The notes: generated by a model not told the origin, from the sequence alone. A DNA stretch of 64,000 nt from Pseudomonas syringae KCTC 12500 (GCF_000507185.2 NZ_AYTM02000002.1:3383501-3447500); one strand, 5' to 3'; positions 1 to 7,971 are shown, counted from the first letter of the stretch. Translations and numbers: made by a program.

Positions 1-268
1 AACGAAGCGCGCGCTGCACGATTCGGTTTTCCTGATCAGTGCGCTCCTTGTTCGCCAGCAGACGCTTCACCATGTCCGGATCAACTGCCACGCGGCACCA
101 GATAACTGCAGAGTTCAGCAACACACTTTGTGATGAGGGATGCTGGAGCAGTGCCAGAATTTCTGGGTCCAGTCCCATATCAAGGCAACGCCTCACTTCA
201 CCGTTGCGCAAGTGATGCAGAATTTGCGCGACCATGGCTTCGTTGAGGGGGTTATGTTTTTTCGACAT
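1..268 (-). CDS. DUF2857-like ICE protein (3' end outside window)
   Basis: The reverse complement from ATG 268 reads openly to the window edge: about 89 residues beginning MSKKHNPLNEAMVAQILHHL, with a repeated short-helix pattern (LRNGEVRRCLDMGL, then DPEILALLQHP). This resembles the DUF2857 proteins that follow parB in PAPI-1/PFGI-1-type conjugative elements; that identification is from memory of the family and of gene order. An AGGAG ribosome site lies at about 276-280. Function unknown. It lies 36 bp after the parB stop and continues the parA-parB transcription unit. Confidence 0.6.
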   Translation of the reverse strand, partial: MSKKHNPLNEAMVAQILHHLRNGEVRRCLDMGLDPEILALLQHPSSQSVLLNSAVIWCRVAVDPDMVKRLLANKERTDQENRIVQRALR

Positions 269-304
269 GACCAAACTCCTGTCTCACAACGTCGGAAAAA
301 AACC

Positions 305-2059
305 TCATGGGGTCTGAACCACGCTGACGCTTCCCATCTCCAGCTCCACCAGCCGTCGGCCGAGGCGAATGAGTCGGAAAAGCTTCACGATGCAGGTATC
401 GTCCAAGCGTCCCTGGAGAATTGCTTCACGGTCTTCGTATCTCGGGCTACCTAACAGCAACTGGGCCAGCGCTGCGGTGAACTGAAACTCGGACACATCC
501 AGTGGTTGCTCGGGGGACTCTTTGATCAAGGCAATTGCGTATACGCCACTAATCGACTGGAGAAGGGTCAGTACGTTATTGGCCAGATCGCTGAGGTCTA
601 CATCCTCAGGAGGGTCTTGGCAGAGGAAGCCCAAACCACCTGGTACATCAATCACGCTGTCAGGATTGATGCCTGACAGGTGGGCGATTTCCCGGGCGAG
701 CTGAGCGATTACCGGCCGCAATTCATCCGGCTGATCGAGGATACGTTCGATGTACCAGACGTCAGAGATAGGATGTAACCCACCCGCTTGGACGGGTATC
801 GAAATCAGTGCATTTGTCTTGAAGTCGGGCAGATTTTCCCCATCGAGGGCTGCCAACTGCCGCTTTACATCCTGCACACGTTCAGTGGTGGATATCGGGC
901 TAACGATATGCCCGGCAACCCTTGCTGCGCGCTCCTCCTCGGTGAGTTCAGGAGCCTGAGGCGGCGGCTTGTCAGCTTCGTTTTTTGAGGACTTCGGTGA
1001 GACGTCCTGTTTGCCCTTGGTTTTGTCAGCCTCAGATGGGGGAGCCTGAATGCCTGGTTCCTGTTGCTGATCGATACCCGGAACGTCACCCTCAGGCGGA
1101 AGACCGTCAGGTCGAGGCTGTTGAGCTGGCGTCAAACTCACTGGCGTGTCGATCACAGATGAACGCCGTGCTTGGTTCTGATTTTCACTCAGTGTGAGCA
1201 GGAGCTGCTCGTAAGATAGCCCCGTTCCCGACTGCATGTGACTGATCAGCTCATCCTGAACCCGCTCGTATACAAACTCGCTTGCATCTCCATCGAACAG
1301 CGAAAGTACGTCCTGGAACAAACCTTCGAAGTCAGGGATGTGTTCTTTCCCCTCTGTATGCGTGAGCCAGGTCTGGCCAGCAGCCTTGCGTAGCGAAAGG
1401 AGACGCTCGATCTGAGGTTTTCCTAACCCTGAATAAAGCGCACTGGGTATTACTGGAAGAAGGCAGCGAACCGTATCCTGCATCTTGCTGATATGTGACT
1501 GGGAAACCGGATAGCCGTCGGCACTTAGCCTTCGAACCAGCTCCCTTTGAGATATGGACTCACCGGCTTCTTTCTCATAAATGGCGCGGGCACTTTCTAT
1601 GCCCACAGCCCTTTCTATGAACATTAGAGAACCGCGAAGATCGTTCTCCGAAAGGTGACCTGTGAGAGCGATAATCTCCCCACGTGCTGAGTCCCAGGGC
1701 CGAAACAGAACATTGTGTCGATAGAAACGGTCTTCGCCGGTTTCGCTGTACAGCTCCCGAAGAATCTGCAGACGTGTATTGCCGCCGTTGTTGATGGTGA
1801 ATTTAATTTCGCCAGGTCGACGCGTTACTGTAGGGCGGTGATCCAAGCCGCGCTGCCTGATGGAGTCTTTGATCTCCTTGTACTTCGCATTGGTTACGGT
1901 GCGAGGGTTTTGCTCGAAGGCTTTCATCTCGTCCAGGGTAAGAACCATGGGCGTATCTACAATCGGGTCCGGCAGTTGATCAACCGTCGGGCCAGAACGA
2001 CTGAATGAGCCTTGTAACAACTTGCCCGAGATTTCATCTGCAGTCAGTTTGCCAGCCAT
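305..2059 (-). CDS. parB: ParB-family partition/nuclease-like protein of an ICE
   Basis: 584-residue ParB-family protein. The N-terminal half has the ParB/Srx-like segment (LDEMKAFEQNPRTVTNAKYK, then IKDSIRQRGLDHRPTVTR and the NGGNTRLQILREL stretch in place of the chromosomal GERRxRA box), followed by a helix-turn-helix region (SQRELVRRLSADGYPVSQSHISK). The middle (about residues 290-390) is Pro/Glu/Lys-rich and probably disordered, and a conserved C-terminal domain follows. It is twice the length of chromosomal ParB, as is usual for PFGI-1/PAPI-1 elements. It is the distal partner of parA at 6105-6965 and probably helps maintain the excised circular form (inference). Confidence 0.85.
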   Translation of the reverse strand: MAGKLTADEISGKLLQGSFSRSGPTVDQLPDPIVDTPMVLTLDEMKAFEQNPRTVTNAKYKEIKDSIRQRGLDHRPTVTRRPGEIKFTINNGGNTRLQILRELYSETGEDRFYRHNVLFRPWDSARGEIIALTGHLSENDLRGSLMFIERAVGIESARAIYEKEAGESISQRELVRRLSADGYPVSQSHISKMQDTVRCLLPVIPSALYSGLGKPQIERLLSLRKAAGQTWLTHTEGKEHIPDFEGLFQDVLSLFDGDASEFVYERVQDELISHMQSGTGLSYEQLLLTLSENQNQARRSSVIDTPVSLTPAQQPRPDGLPPEGDVPGIDQQQEPGIQAPPSEADKTKGKQDVSPKSSKNEADKPPPQAPELTEEERAARVAGHIVSPISTTERVQDVKRQLAALDGENLPDFKTNALISIPVQAGGLHPISDVWYIERILDQPDELRPVIAQLAREIAHLSGINPDSVIDVPGGLGFLCQDPPEDVDLSDLANNVLTLLQSISGVYAIALIKESPEQPLDVSEFQFTAALAQLLLGSPRYEDREAILQGRLDDTCIVKLFRLIRLGRRLVELEMGSVSVVQTP

Positions 2060-2061
2060 GA

Positions 2062-2325
2062 TTATTGGCCCGCCTCAGGAAGTTGGATGACGTTGCTGGT
2101 GGGTGTTCCGCCTTTGAGCAGCACATCGATCACAGCCGTAAGCCTCGCAATCTCCTGCTCGTGACGGAGCGTCGCTTCAATACGGCTTATGATTTCTGAG
2201 TTCATCGAGCGATGGTTTGCTTTCGCAGCCCCACGGACCCGGCCCCTCATTCCGGTAGGTAGGCGGATGACGAATTTCTCGTCTTTATCGTCCTCACGAA
2301 TATTCACAGCTTCGTTATTCAGCAT
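2062..2325 (-). CDS. Arc-type ribbon-helix-helix DNA-binding protein
   Basis: 87 residues from ATG 2325, which has a GGAG ribosome site just upstream; longer in-frame starts would bury most of the preceding gene. The core (EKFVIRLPTGMRGRVRGAAK, then NHRSMNSEIISRIEATL) is a textbook Arc/MetJ fold: one beta strand followed by two helices with the MNSEII signature. It binds DNA as a dimer, probably at the operon promoter. It overlaps the end of the HicA-like gene by 11 nt and ends 2 nt before parB. It may be the antitoxin of that HicA-like protein or simply an element regulator; the sequence does not decide. Confidence 0.8.
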   Translation of the reverse strand: MLNNEAVNIREDDKDEKFVIRLPTGMRGRVRGAAKANHRSMNSEIISRIEATLRHEQEIARLTAVIDVLLKGGTPTSNVIQLPEAGQ

Positions 2326-2560
2326 GGCGATCTCCAATCTGGCTTTGGTTTTGTGCGCGGCGCAATTGAGCGCGAGCATTGAGGCCGGCCCTGTGGTCGC
2401 TGGGTGTGAAAGAAGTGAAGATGGGTGAACATCCACCTTTGGTGAACTTGATATGCCCACCATGAGTGCGATGCACTGCCCATCCCTGTGAGATGGCGAA
2501 GTCAGCCAAGTCCTGCAGGGACTTTTTCCTGCCTCGAAGAGACGTAGATGTATTGCTCAT
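2315..2560 (-). CDS. HicA-like mRNA interferase (toxin candidate)
   Basis: 81 residues. Residues about 27-70 follow the HicA double-stranded RNA-binding fold: an aromatic-basic strand (QGWAVHRTHGGHIKFTKGG) containing the G-G-H motif where HicA carries its catalytic His, then a PSDHRAGLNARAQLRRA tail like the HicA C-terminal helix. HicA toxins cleave mRNA and are normally neutralised by HicB; no HicB is present. The only candidate partner is the overlapping ribbon-helix-helix gene. The start overlaps the upstream stop by 4 nt (ATGA), so translation is coupled. Family assignment is by motif only; toxicity is inference. Confidence 0.55.
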   Translation of the reverse strand: MSNTSTSLRGRKKSLQDLADFAISQGWAVHRTHGGHIKFTKGGCSPIFTSFTPSDHRAGLNARAQLRRAQNQSQIGDRHAE

Positions 2561-2964
2561 GACCGCGCCCTCGCTTTTGTAAAAGCAGCAGAGCGGAAGG
2601 GGATCTGATAGCGACGAGCTATGGCTTCACAACGCTTCCGCGTTTGATTGAGCGTCGCAGCGGCGCACGCCAGTGATGCCCCTGCTGTGCAGTGGGCTTT
2701 CAGCAGTCGCGCCAGCTCTGTGTCGGTCAGATCGTTTGTTTTTTTCCGCCCACGAGCGCTGGTATCCGCCTTCAACTGTGCGGCTTTTTCACAGTTGATA
2801 ATGAATGAGCTGTCATTCGAGCGCTTGCTGGCTTCAACCTGATTGATAGCGCCCCCACGACTTAAGTAATCAGCCATCGCCTTCTCGATATCGCTCCGGA
2901 GGCGCTCTTTTTCCCGGTCCGACTGGACCGGCAAATCTTCTTCAGTGGTGTGATATAGCTGCAT
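2557..2964 (-). CDS. Conserved ICE hypothetical protein
   Basis: 135 residues from ATG 2964, preceded by GGGAGG; a longer GTG start at 2997 would overlap the upstream gene. The N-terminal half is acidic and helical. The C-terminal half (LTDTELARLLKAHCTAGASL, then LNQTRKRCEAIARRYQIPFR) looks like a small helix-turn-helix or DNA-binding domain. I do not recognise a named family. It sits between the zinc-ribbon gene and the HicA-like gene and overlaps the latter by 4 nt. Confidence 0.6.
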   Translation of the reverse strand: MQLYHTTEEDLPVQSDREKERLRSDIEKAMADYLSRGGAINQVEASKRSNDSSFIINCEKAAQLKADTSARGRKKTNDLTDTELARLLKAHCTAGASLACAAATLNQTRKRCEAIARRYQIPFRSAAFTKARARS

Positions 2965-2965
2965 G

Positions 2966-3307
2966 TCACTGGCCTCCCGATCCGCCGAGCTTGTCACCCG
3001 ACTGGATCTCTAGGATTTCAACCTCGTGGTCGACAAAGGTGTCAGTGAGTTTTTTCATGAAGGCTTTTCTGGAAGTACCTGGGCTCATGCGGAACACGAC
3101 GGTGTACTCCTTGCTGTCTGGTGCCTTACTGGAGGCCACAACGCTCCACTGTGGGTGCACCAGCTCCAGTTCTACGACTTCACCGCTATGGCACGAAGGG
3201 CACTCGGGCGCGCGTTTTCCTGCTGGCATGACCGCAGTGAAAGGGTGGTGGTGGCCGCACGTGCGGCACTCATGAGTTATGCAAAGAGGTTTATTGCGCG
3301 CGCTCAT
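2966..3307 (-). CDS. Zinc-ribbon hypothetical protein
   Basis: 113 residues from ATG 3307, which overlaps the helicase stop by 4 nt (ATGA) and has GGAG upstream. Two CxxC knuckles (CRTCGHHHPF and CPSCHSG) near residues 15 and 36 form a likely zinc ribbon; the rest is a small alpha/beta domain. No family name recognised. Its position directly after the replicative-helicase gene suggests a role in element DNA metabolism (inference). Confidence 0.65.
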   Translation of the reverse strand: MSARNKPLCITHECRTCGHHHPFTAVMPAGKRAPECPSCHSGEVVELELVHPQWSVVASSKAPDSKEYTVVFRMSPGTSRKAFMKKLTDTFVDHEVEILEIQSGDKLGGSGGQ

Positions 3308-4650
3308 GATCGAGCTCCTTGCCATGCGGCGGCCGAGAGGTTTTCGAAACGAGTGTGTTGGGGGATGAAGGCCGTTCGGACGGTGCCTAGCGCGCCGTTT
3401 CGATGCTTGCTGAGAATGAGCTCGGCGATCCCTTTTTGCTCGCTGTCGGGGTTGTAAACTTCGTCCCGATACACGAACAGAATCAGGTCAGCGTCTTGCT
3501 CAAGCGCGCCCGACTCACGGAGGTCTGCATTGATAGGTCGCTTGTTCGGACGCCGCTCAAGTTCTCTGTTGAGCTGAGAGAGCGCCACGACAGGACAGTC
3601 GAACTCTTTGGCCAAAGCCTTGAGTGACCGAGATATCTCACTGATTTCATTTGTCCGATTTTCTTTACCTGGACATTTCATCATTTGCAGATAATCGATC
3701 AATATCAGGACTGGCTTTCCGAAACGCCGTGCGCCTCTGCGAGCCCGCGCACGGATTGCCGAGGGAGTGAGGTCAGCTTGATCATCAATTACAAGGCGAT
3801 CGCCATACGAGTTGATCTTTTGCACTGCCATCGCGAGCTTCGGCCAGTCCTCATCCTCCAACTGCCCGCGTATCAACTTCTCCAGGTTCAGGTGCCCCAG
3901 GATCGAGATGAGCCTGTAAATGATCGCCTCTGCCGGCATCTCGAGGCTGTAGACCTGAACAGTGGCCTGAGCATCTTTTTGAAGCGCAGCGTCTACCAAG
4001 TTGAGCGCCAGGCTGGTTTTGCCCATGGAGGGTCTGGCCGCAATGATGATCAGATCGGCTGGTTGTAGTCCGCCCGTCAATTCATCAAGATCGGAAAGCC
4101 CTGTGGGCAATCCAACGACCGACTCCCCAGCGTTGAAGCGAAGATCGATCTTGTCGACCACCTGCATAAGCATCTGGTTGACGTCCACAAAGTCGGAAGT
4201 CTGCCGTCCTTGCCCCAAAGCAAAAAGTTGCTGCTCGATGACGTCCTGAACCTCAGACGCATTCGCTTGAGGATCTGAAGCCTCCCGGGTACATGCATAG
4301 CCGTGTGAAATAATCCGGCGTAGATGAGCTCGGTTACTCACTGTTTCTGCATAAGCCTTGATGTTGGCCACAGAAGGGGTGTTTTTGGCGAGCTCACTGA
4401 GATAAGCCAAGCCCCCAGCAGCATCTATTGCTGCAATGGAGTCGGAAACCGTGACCACGTCAAATGGCCTGTTCGATTCAGCCAGCCCAGCAATGCTCTG
4501 GAATATCAGACGGTGCTCGGCCCGGTAGAAATCATCGGCTTTGATACGGTCTGCGATCAGGTCCCAAGACTCGTTATCAAGCATCAGTCCGCCAAGCACA
4601 GCTTGTTCGGCTTCCACGGAGTGGGGAGGTGCCATATGAGAAATGTCCAT
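3304..4650 (-). CDS. dnaB: DnaB-like replicative helicase of the ICE
   Basis: 448 residues from ATG 4650, five bases after GGAGGG. The N-terminal DnaB domain (PPHSVEAEQAVLGGLMLDN) is followed by the RecA-like helicase domain with Walker A ARPSMGKT at residues 205-212, Walker B (LILIDYLQMM), the DnaB signature ALSQLNRELERRPNKRP and the LRESGALEQDADLILFVYR block. It is a hexameric 5'-3' helicase. Elements of the PAPI-1 class carry their own dnaB next to parA, probably for replication of the excised circle (established context). The start overlaps the DUF2786 stop by 1 nt. Confidence 0.93.
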   Translation of the reverse strand: MDISHMAPPHSVEAEQAVLGGLMLDNESWDLIADRIKADDFYRAEHRLIFQSIAGLAESNRPFDVVTVSDSIAAIDAAGGLAYLSELAKNTPSVANIKAYAETVSNRAHLRRIISHGYACTREASDPQANASEVQDVIEQQLFALGQGRQTSDFVDVNQMLMQVVDKIDLRFNAGESVVGLPTGLSDLDELTGGLQPADLIIIAARPSMGKTSLALNLVDAALQKDAQATVQVYSLEMPAEAIIYRLISILGHLNLEKLIRGQLEDEDWPKLAMAVQKINSYGDRLVIDDQADLTPSAIRARARRGARRFGKPVLILIDYLQMMKCPGKENRTNEISEISRSLKALAKEFDCPVVALSQLNRELERRPNKRPINADLRESGALEQDADLILFVYRDEVYNPDSEQKGIAELILSKHRNGALGTVRTAFIPQHTRFENLSAAAWQGARS

Positions 4651-5351
4651 CAAGCCCTCCCGATTCTTGCCGGGGACGGAGAGTGCTGATCGACGCCTCT
4701 GTGCAATGCCGCTGTAGAACCTTGCATCCAGCCCTGATGCTGAGATCTCAGGTCGTGGCCCTTAACAGAGGTGGGCTCAAGATCTTTTTCGACCAAGGTA
4801 GGGTGGTGCAGGCTGAGGTAAGCGCTTATCGCTTGTTGAGTTTCAGCGTTTTGTCGCCCAGCGAACTTGTAAACGTTGCTGGCCACTGCATTGATCCATG
4901 CTTCGGCAAAAATCCGTCCACGTCGTCTTTTGGTGGTTGGATTGCAGCGTTTGAGCTGCGATACGTGCTGACGACGCGCCGAAACAAGCTGCAGATGAAG
5001 CGCGGAATAGGCATAGCACGCCAGATCGGGCGACACACCCAACCCGACGAACTTGAAATGCCAGTCTCCAGGCCGTGAGGGGAAAGCAAAACAATCGCAG
5101 TCGAAAGCGCTCGCGCACGTGCCCGCCAGGCTGTGCAGCCAACTCGCTGGCGCTCGCTTTGTGCCGGCAGATACTGACGCCTCACGTGCGAGGTGGGCGT
5201 CCACCTCAAGCTCTTCTAGCTGGTACTGCTCCATAAGCTTGCGGCCTTGCCGCAGGGCTGTCTCCGCTTCATTAGGAGAGGCACCCGCAGAACGTGCCAG
5301 TGCGAAGCATTTGATGACTTTGTCGATTATCCGTTGGCGGTCAATGCTCAT
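4650..5351 (-). CDS. DUF2786 domain protein
   Basis: 233 residues. The N-terminal 40 residues (RIIDKVIKCFALARSAGASP, then NEAETALRQGRKLMEQYQLE) are the DUF2786 helical domain. The following region (FKFVGLGVSPDLACYAYSAL, ending in a basic segment with KRRRGRIFAEAWINAVASNVYKF) matches the domain usually fused to it in phage and mobile-element proteins. Biochemical function unknown. It is tightly packed: it overlaps the preceding stop by 4 nt and the helicase start by 1 nt. Confidence 0.8.
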   Translation of the reverse strand: MSIDRQRIIDKVIKCFALARSAGASPNEAETALRQGRKLMEQYQLEELEVDAHLAREASVSAGTKRAPASWLHSLAGTCASAFDCDCFAFPSRPGDWHFKFVGLGVSPDLACYAYSALHLQLVSARRQHVSQLKRCNPTTKRRRGRIFAEAWINAVASNVYKFAGRQNAETQQAISAYLSLHHPTLVEKDLEPTSVKGHDLRSQHQGWMQGSTAALHRGVDQHSPSPARIGRA

Positions 5352-6103
5352 GGCCGTACCTGCGGTACTGCCTCAACTGCCAGAGCCTCTTTCCAGAGTC
5401 TGAGGGTTTCATGTTCTTCATCTGTGAGCGCGGCTTTAGCATTCGCATCACGGACTTTTGACTGCAGAGCGGCTAGCCGATCCTCGACCTCAGATCCATC
5501 GTCGTAAGAGATGTCATTAGTCAGTGCCTCAACGAGCCGGATACGAAGCGAGCCTAGGCAACTGAGTCGGTAAGCGGTCAGGCTTCCCCAACCTATCAGT
5601 CTGCTAAACGGCGTCAGTAAGGTGCTTCGGATCTCGCTATTAAGCTCGACTGCGGAGTAGAAACTGTCATATGCGCCGATGCGGTTGAATAACAGCGCCG
5701 TTTTCAGGAGCTCAAGTTTCTGGTCCAGGCTCTCAGTGGGCAGGGGATATGTAGCCGCAATCAGTAGTTTCGCTCTTGCGTTCCGAGCCTCCTGCCGACG
5801 TTTAACCGCTTTCTCGTCGCGTACACGTTTTTCCTTGGCATGCTCGACATGAGAGTTCACTGATTCAAGGAGCTGCGCGGCCTGTGAGAGCAGTTCACGC
5901 TGTTCCACGCTCAAGTGATCACCCAGTCGACTAATCAAGCCGCGGCCCATCTTATGGCCGGAGCTTAAATTGCGGAGCTCACGTGACGTGTTCGTAAGCT
6001 TGGTCTGAGCGGCGCGCAGTTGTGATGAGTTGTACTGCTCGTTGAGCTTCTGCATCAACTGAGGAGTAATGCCGGAAGCTTCCGTGAGATTTGTCTTTGC
6101 CAT
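5348..6103 (-). CDS. ICE hypothetical protein, helical/coiled coil
   Basis: 251 residues, no signal peptide or membrane segment. Residues 15-110 are heptad-rich and strongly charged (KEKRVRDEKAVKRRQEARNA), consistent with a coiled coil; the C-terminal half is a mixed helical domain. I do not recognise the family. It starts 1 nt after the parA stop and overlaps the DUF2786 start by 4 nt, so it is certainly a translated member of the parA operon. Confidence 0.65.
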   Translation of the reverse strand: MAKTNLTEASGITPQLMQKLNEQYNSSQLRAAQTKLTNTSRELRNLSSGHKMGRGLISRLGDHLSVEQRELLSQAAQLLESVNSHVEHAKEKRVRDEKAVKRRQEARNARAKLLIAATYPLPTESLDQKLELLKTALLFNRIGAYDSFYSAVELNSEIRSTLLTPFSRLIGWGSLTAYRLSCLGSLRIRLVEALTNDISYDDGSEVEDRLAALQSKVRDANAKAALTDEEHETLRLWKEALAVEAVPQVRP

Positions 6104-6104
6104 C

Positions 6105-6965
6105 TCATTGACCCCCTTTTACCAGGGCCTCTACGGCGGATTCAGTCATCACCTCGAAACGGTCGGTCCACTGCGGAAAAAGCTCAACCACAAGCTCTCG
6201 AATGACCTGAAGCGCGCTCGGCGCGCGTCGATTGGAAGGTTTTTTGTATTCGAGCCGATGTGCCGACATGCCTGCTGTAGATCCCTCGCGGAAAATTACT
6301 GAAGCAGGAACTGTGCTGTTGAGGACATCGACTTCCATGTTGTCCGCGAAGGTCTTTCTGATGGCGTCATGAATCCCGCGAGCGTCGACGGTCTGGTCGA
6401 GGCAGTTGACTACAACCTTGATTGGAGGGACGTGCAGGCCAAGCCTCGAGTAAGGACGCAGTCCATCAAGCATTTGCAACGTCCCACGGTTAAACTCGCG
6501 GGCGCTGAGCATGTTTGGTGGCAACGGGGATACAGCAAGATCTGACGCTAAAACCACCATCTCCAACATGACGCTTCGTGCGCCTTGGGTGTCAATGAGA
6601 ATCAGGTCGAATTGACCCTCGAAAGCTTTCAGCAGAGAAGCCAATCGCAGACGACCATCCGCAGCCTGAAGCAGGAGGCTAATCAACTGGTTGTTGGGGT
6701 CGTTCGACAAGATCAAGGACAGGTTCGGGATGCTTGTCCTCGATATGATTCGCTCTGGATCAGTCAGGTTATGTGCGATGAGGTCGAATATGCCGCCGCT
6801 GACTTCCTGTGCCATTGGGTAATAGGAGGACAGTGAAGGCTGTACAGGGTCCATGTCGATGAGGAGGACCCTCAAGCCGGCGTCGGCGCAGAAGCCGCCG
6901 ATGTTGGCAGCCAAAGTGGTTTTACCGACACCACCTTTGGTGGACAAAAGCGAGGTTATGTACAT
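6105..6965 (-). CDS. parA: ParA/Soj-type partition ATPase of the ICE
   Basis: 286 residues. It has the deviant Walker A KGGVGKTT at 10-17 with the signature Lys at residue 10, motif A' (VLLIDMDP, 33-40) and Walker B (LILIDTQG, 121-128). These define the ParA/MinD ATPase family. In PAPI-1 the equivalent gene (soj) lies at the element end beside tRNA-Lys and is needed for element maintenance (established for PAPI-1). Here it is likewise the first gene, 80 bp from the tRNA-Lys attachment site, and heads the operon running to the left edge of the window. Confidence 0.92.
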   Translation of the reverse strand: MYITSLLSTKGGVGKTTLAANIGGFCADAGLRVLLIDMDPVQPSLSSYYPMAQEVSGGIFDLIAHNLTDPERIISRTSIPNLSLILSNDPNNQLISLLLQAADGRLRLASLLKAFEGQFDLILIDTQGARSVMLEMVVLASDLAVSPLPPNMLSAREFNRGTLQMLDGLRPYSRLGLHVPPIKVVVNCLDQTVDARGIHDAIRKTFADNMEVDVLNSTVPASVIFREGSTAGMSAHRLEYKKPSNRRAPSALQVIRELVVELFPQWTDRFEVMTESAVEALVKGGQ

Positions 6966-7047
6966 GATTTAAAGCCTCTAATGGGGACATTAGAGACTGC
7001 GGTTTGGGATACTGAACGATCTCAAGCGGGGTCCTGCCTCAGCGTTA

Positions 7048-7103
7048 CGACCAATTGGCTTTTAACCAATTGGTCGTAGGTTCGAATCCCACACGACCCA
7101 CCA
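7048..7103 (+). other. ICE attachment site: 3' fragment of tRNA-Lys(TTT)
   Basis: From about 7051 to 7103 the sequence equals the anticodon arm, variable loop, T arm and acceptor 3' strand plus CCA of tRNA-Lys(TTT). The 5' half is not a tRNA: no D stem can form, and the T stem has one mismatch (GTAGG against CCCAC). This is the pattern left at the distal junction of an element integrated into the tRNA 3' end. Positions 7048-7058 and 7066-7076 form a perfect 11-bp inverted repeat around the anticodon loop, as expected of a tyrosine-recombinase core. The intact tRNA should lie at the other junction, outside the window. Confidence 0.8.
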
Positions 7104-7139
7104 TTTTTAGTCAGTTTGTATCTGGCTGGATCTTAGGGA

Positions 7140-7192
7140 GTGACGCCACAAGCGTCACCCAAATAGAAAACGCCTCCTCGGAGGTGTTTTTT
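7140..7192 (+). terminator. Two hairpins between tRNA-Lys remnant and tRNA-Pro
   Basis: The first hairpin is GTGACGC-loop-GCGTCAC at 7140-7158. The second is ACGCCTCC/GGAGGTGT at 7170-7187 followed by six Ts, a rho-independent terminator. It probably ended the transcript of the original tRNA-Lys gene. Confidence 0.75.
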
Positions 7193-7200
7193 AGCATCAT

Positions 7201-7277
7201 CGGGGTATAGCGCAGTCCGGTAGCGCGCCTGCTTTGGGAGCAGGATGTCAGGAGTTCGAATCCCCTTACCCCGACCA
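7201..7277 (+). tRNA. tRNA-Pro (anticodon TGG)
   Basis: 77 nt with the CCA encoded at 7275-7277. The acceptor stem CGGGGTA pairs with TACCCCG. The anticodon stem CCTGC/GCAGG encloses the loop TTTGGGA with anticodon TGG at 7235-7237, and the T arm contains GTTCGAATC. All arms fold normally, so it should be functional. It lies 97 bp downstream of the tRNA-Lys fragment. Confidence 0.95.
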
Positions 7278-7319
7278 TTTTCGCCCAGCTGTATCAGGGT
7301 TGAAGATCAGGACTCAAGA
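7266..7319 (+). repeat. 54-bp direct repeat, copy 1 (tRNA-Pro 3' end and spacer)
   Basis: Positions 7266-7319 are identical to 7972-8025. The repeat covers the last 12 bases of tRNA-Pro (TTACCCCGACCA) and 42 bp of downstream spacer. Similarity continues more weakly beyond it: a GAGTCCAACA block and a degenerate copy of the terminator occur at about 8036-8064. This looks like an insertion or duplication footprint at the tRNA-Pro end. Confidence 0.9.
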
Positions 7320-7340
7320 ACAGTGGTTTTGAGTCCAACA

Positions 7341-7369
7341 AAAAAGGCGTCCTTCGGGACGCCTTTTTT
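7341..7369 (+). terminator. Rho-independent terminator of tRNA-Pro
   Basis: GGCGTCC-TTCG-GGACGCC stem with a stable tetraloop, flanked by A5 and T6 tracts, 63 bp after the tRNA. The A and T tracts could make it bidirectional. Confidence 0.9.
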
Positions 7370-7425
7370 GTTGGGTGCATTTTCAGGTGAGACCACGCTC
7401 AGCCGCCGCCTGATGCGAAATATGG

Positions 7426-7489
7426 GTAAGCGCTCCATAAACCCCATCTTCAGCCAAGTTTAGCCAAGTGGGGTTTATGGAGCGCTTAC
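7426..7489. repeat. Perfect 21-bp inverted repeat
   Basis: The arms at 7426-7446 and 7469-7489 are exact reverse complements (the left arm begins GTAAGCGCTCCATAAACC). The 22-bp centre contains AGCCAAG twice. It is much longer than needed for a terminator and has no T tract. It could be a recombination site, the fused ends of a miniature element, or a hairpin RNA. Confidence 0.85.
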
Positions 7490-7625
7490 GATTGATTCAG
7501 GTTATTCGCTGAGGCATTGGGAAGCAGGGAGTGGGAGGAGTGCCGTCGCGACAACCCTCCTGATCAAGGCTCCACGCCGGCTAATAGGTGATCGCTAAAC
7601 CGGATGACGATGAAGGCTGGCAAAG

Positions 7626-7946
7626 TCAGCCTCCTTGGTTGTTATAAAGAACGACAGTCTTTTTTTTGAGGTTCCGCAGCCAGGCACCTATTTTTGTCGC
7701 TTTGTTCAATTTTGTTAACACGTAGATAGTTTCGGCAAGAGCCTTTTTGCTCGACGCCTCCGCCTCTGGATCAATGGGATCGCTGGCCAAAGCGCGATTG
7801 TCCATGAGCATCTGCCACAGCTGCTGGTCGACGGTGTCTTCAGCCAAGGGTTGACGCAGTGCGCCCAGTCTTGCGAATCGGTGCTGGTCGCTGCGCGTGA
7901 TTTGATTGTACTCTTCTTGTTCTGCCTGGCTGAGTATCACCGGCAC
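7626..7946 (-). CDS. Hypothetical protein inside the tRNA-Pro repeat unit
   Basis: 106 residues from GTG 7946; no ATG is available near the start, and no strong ribosome site is visible. The protein is hydrophilic and helical with a very basic C-terminus (LRNLKKKTVVLYNNQGG). No known family recognised. It is the only open frame between the two 54-bp repeats, so it is either the cargo of a tiny element or the truncated remnant of one. Its upstream end lies 26 bp from repeat copy 2. Confidence 0.45.
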   Translation of the reverse strand: MPVILSQAEQEEYNQITRSDQHRFARLGALRQPLAEDTVDQQLWQMLMDNRALASDPIDPEAEASSKKALAETIYVLTKLNKATKIGAWLRNLKKKTVVLYNNQGG

Positions 7947-7971
7947 AGTCTGCCGCTGTTTACCCTTCAGG

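Noticed and set aside
7021..7103. Functional tRNA-Lys gene
   Set aside because: Only the anticodon, T and acceptor 3' portions match; the D arm cannot form and the T stem has a mismatch. It is an attachment-site fragment.
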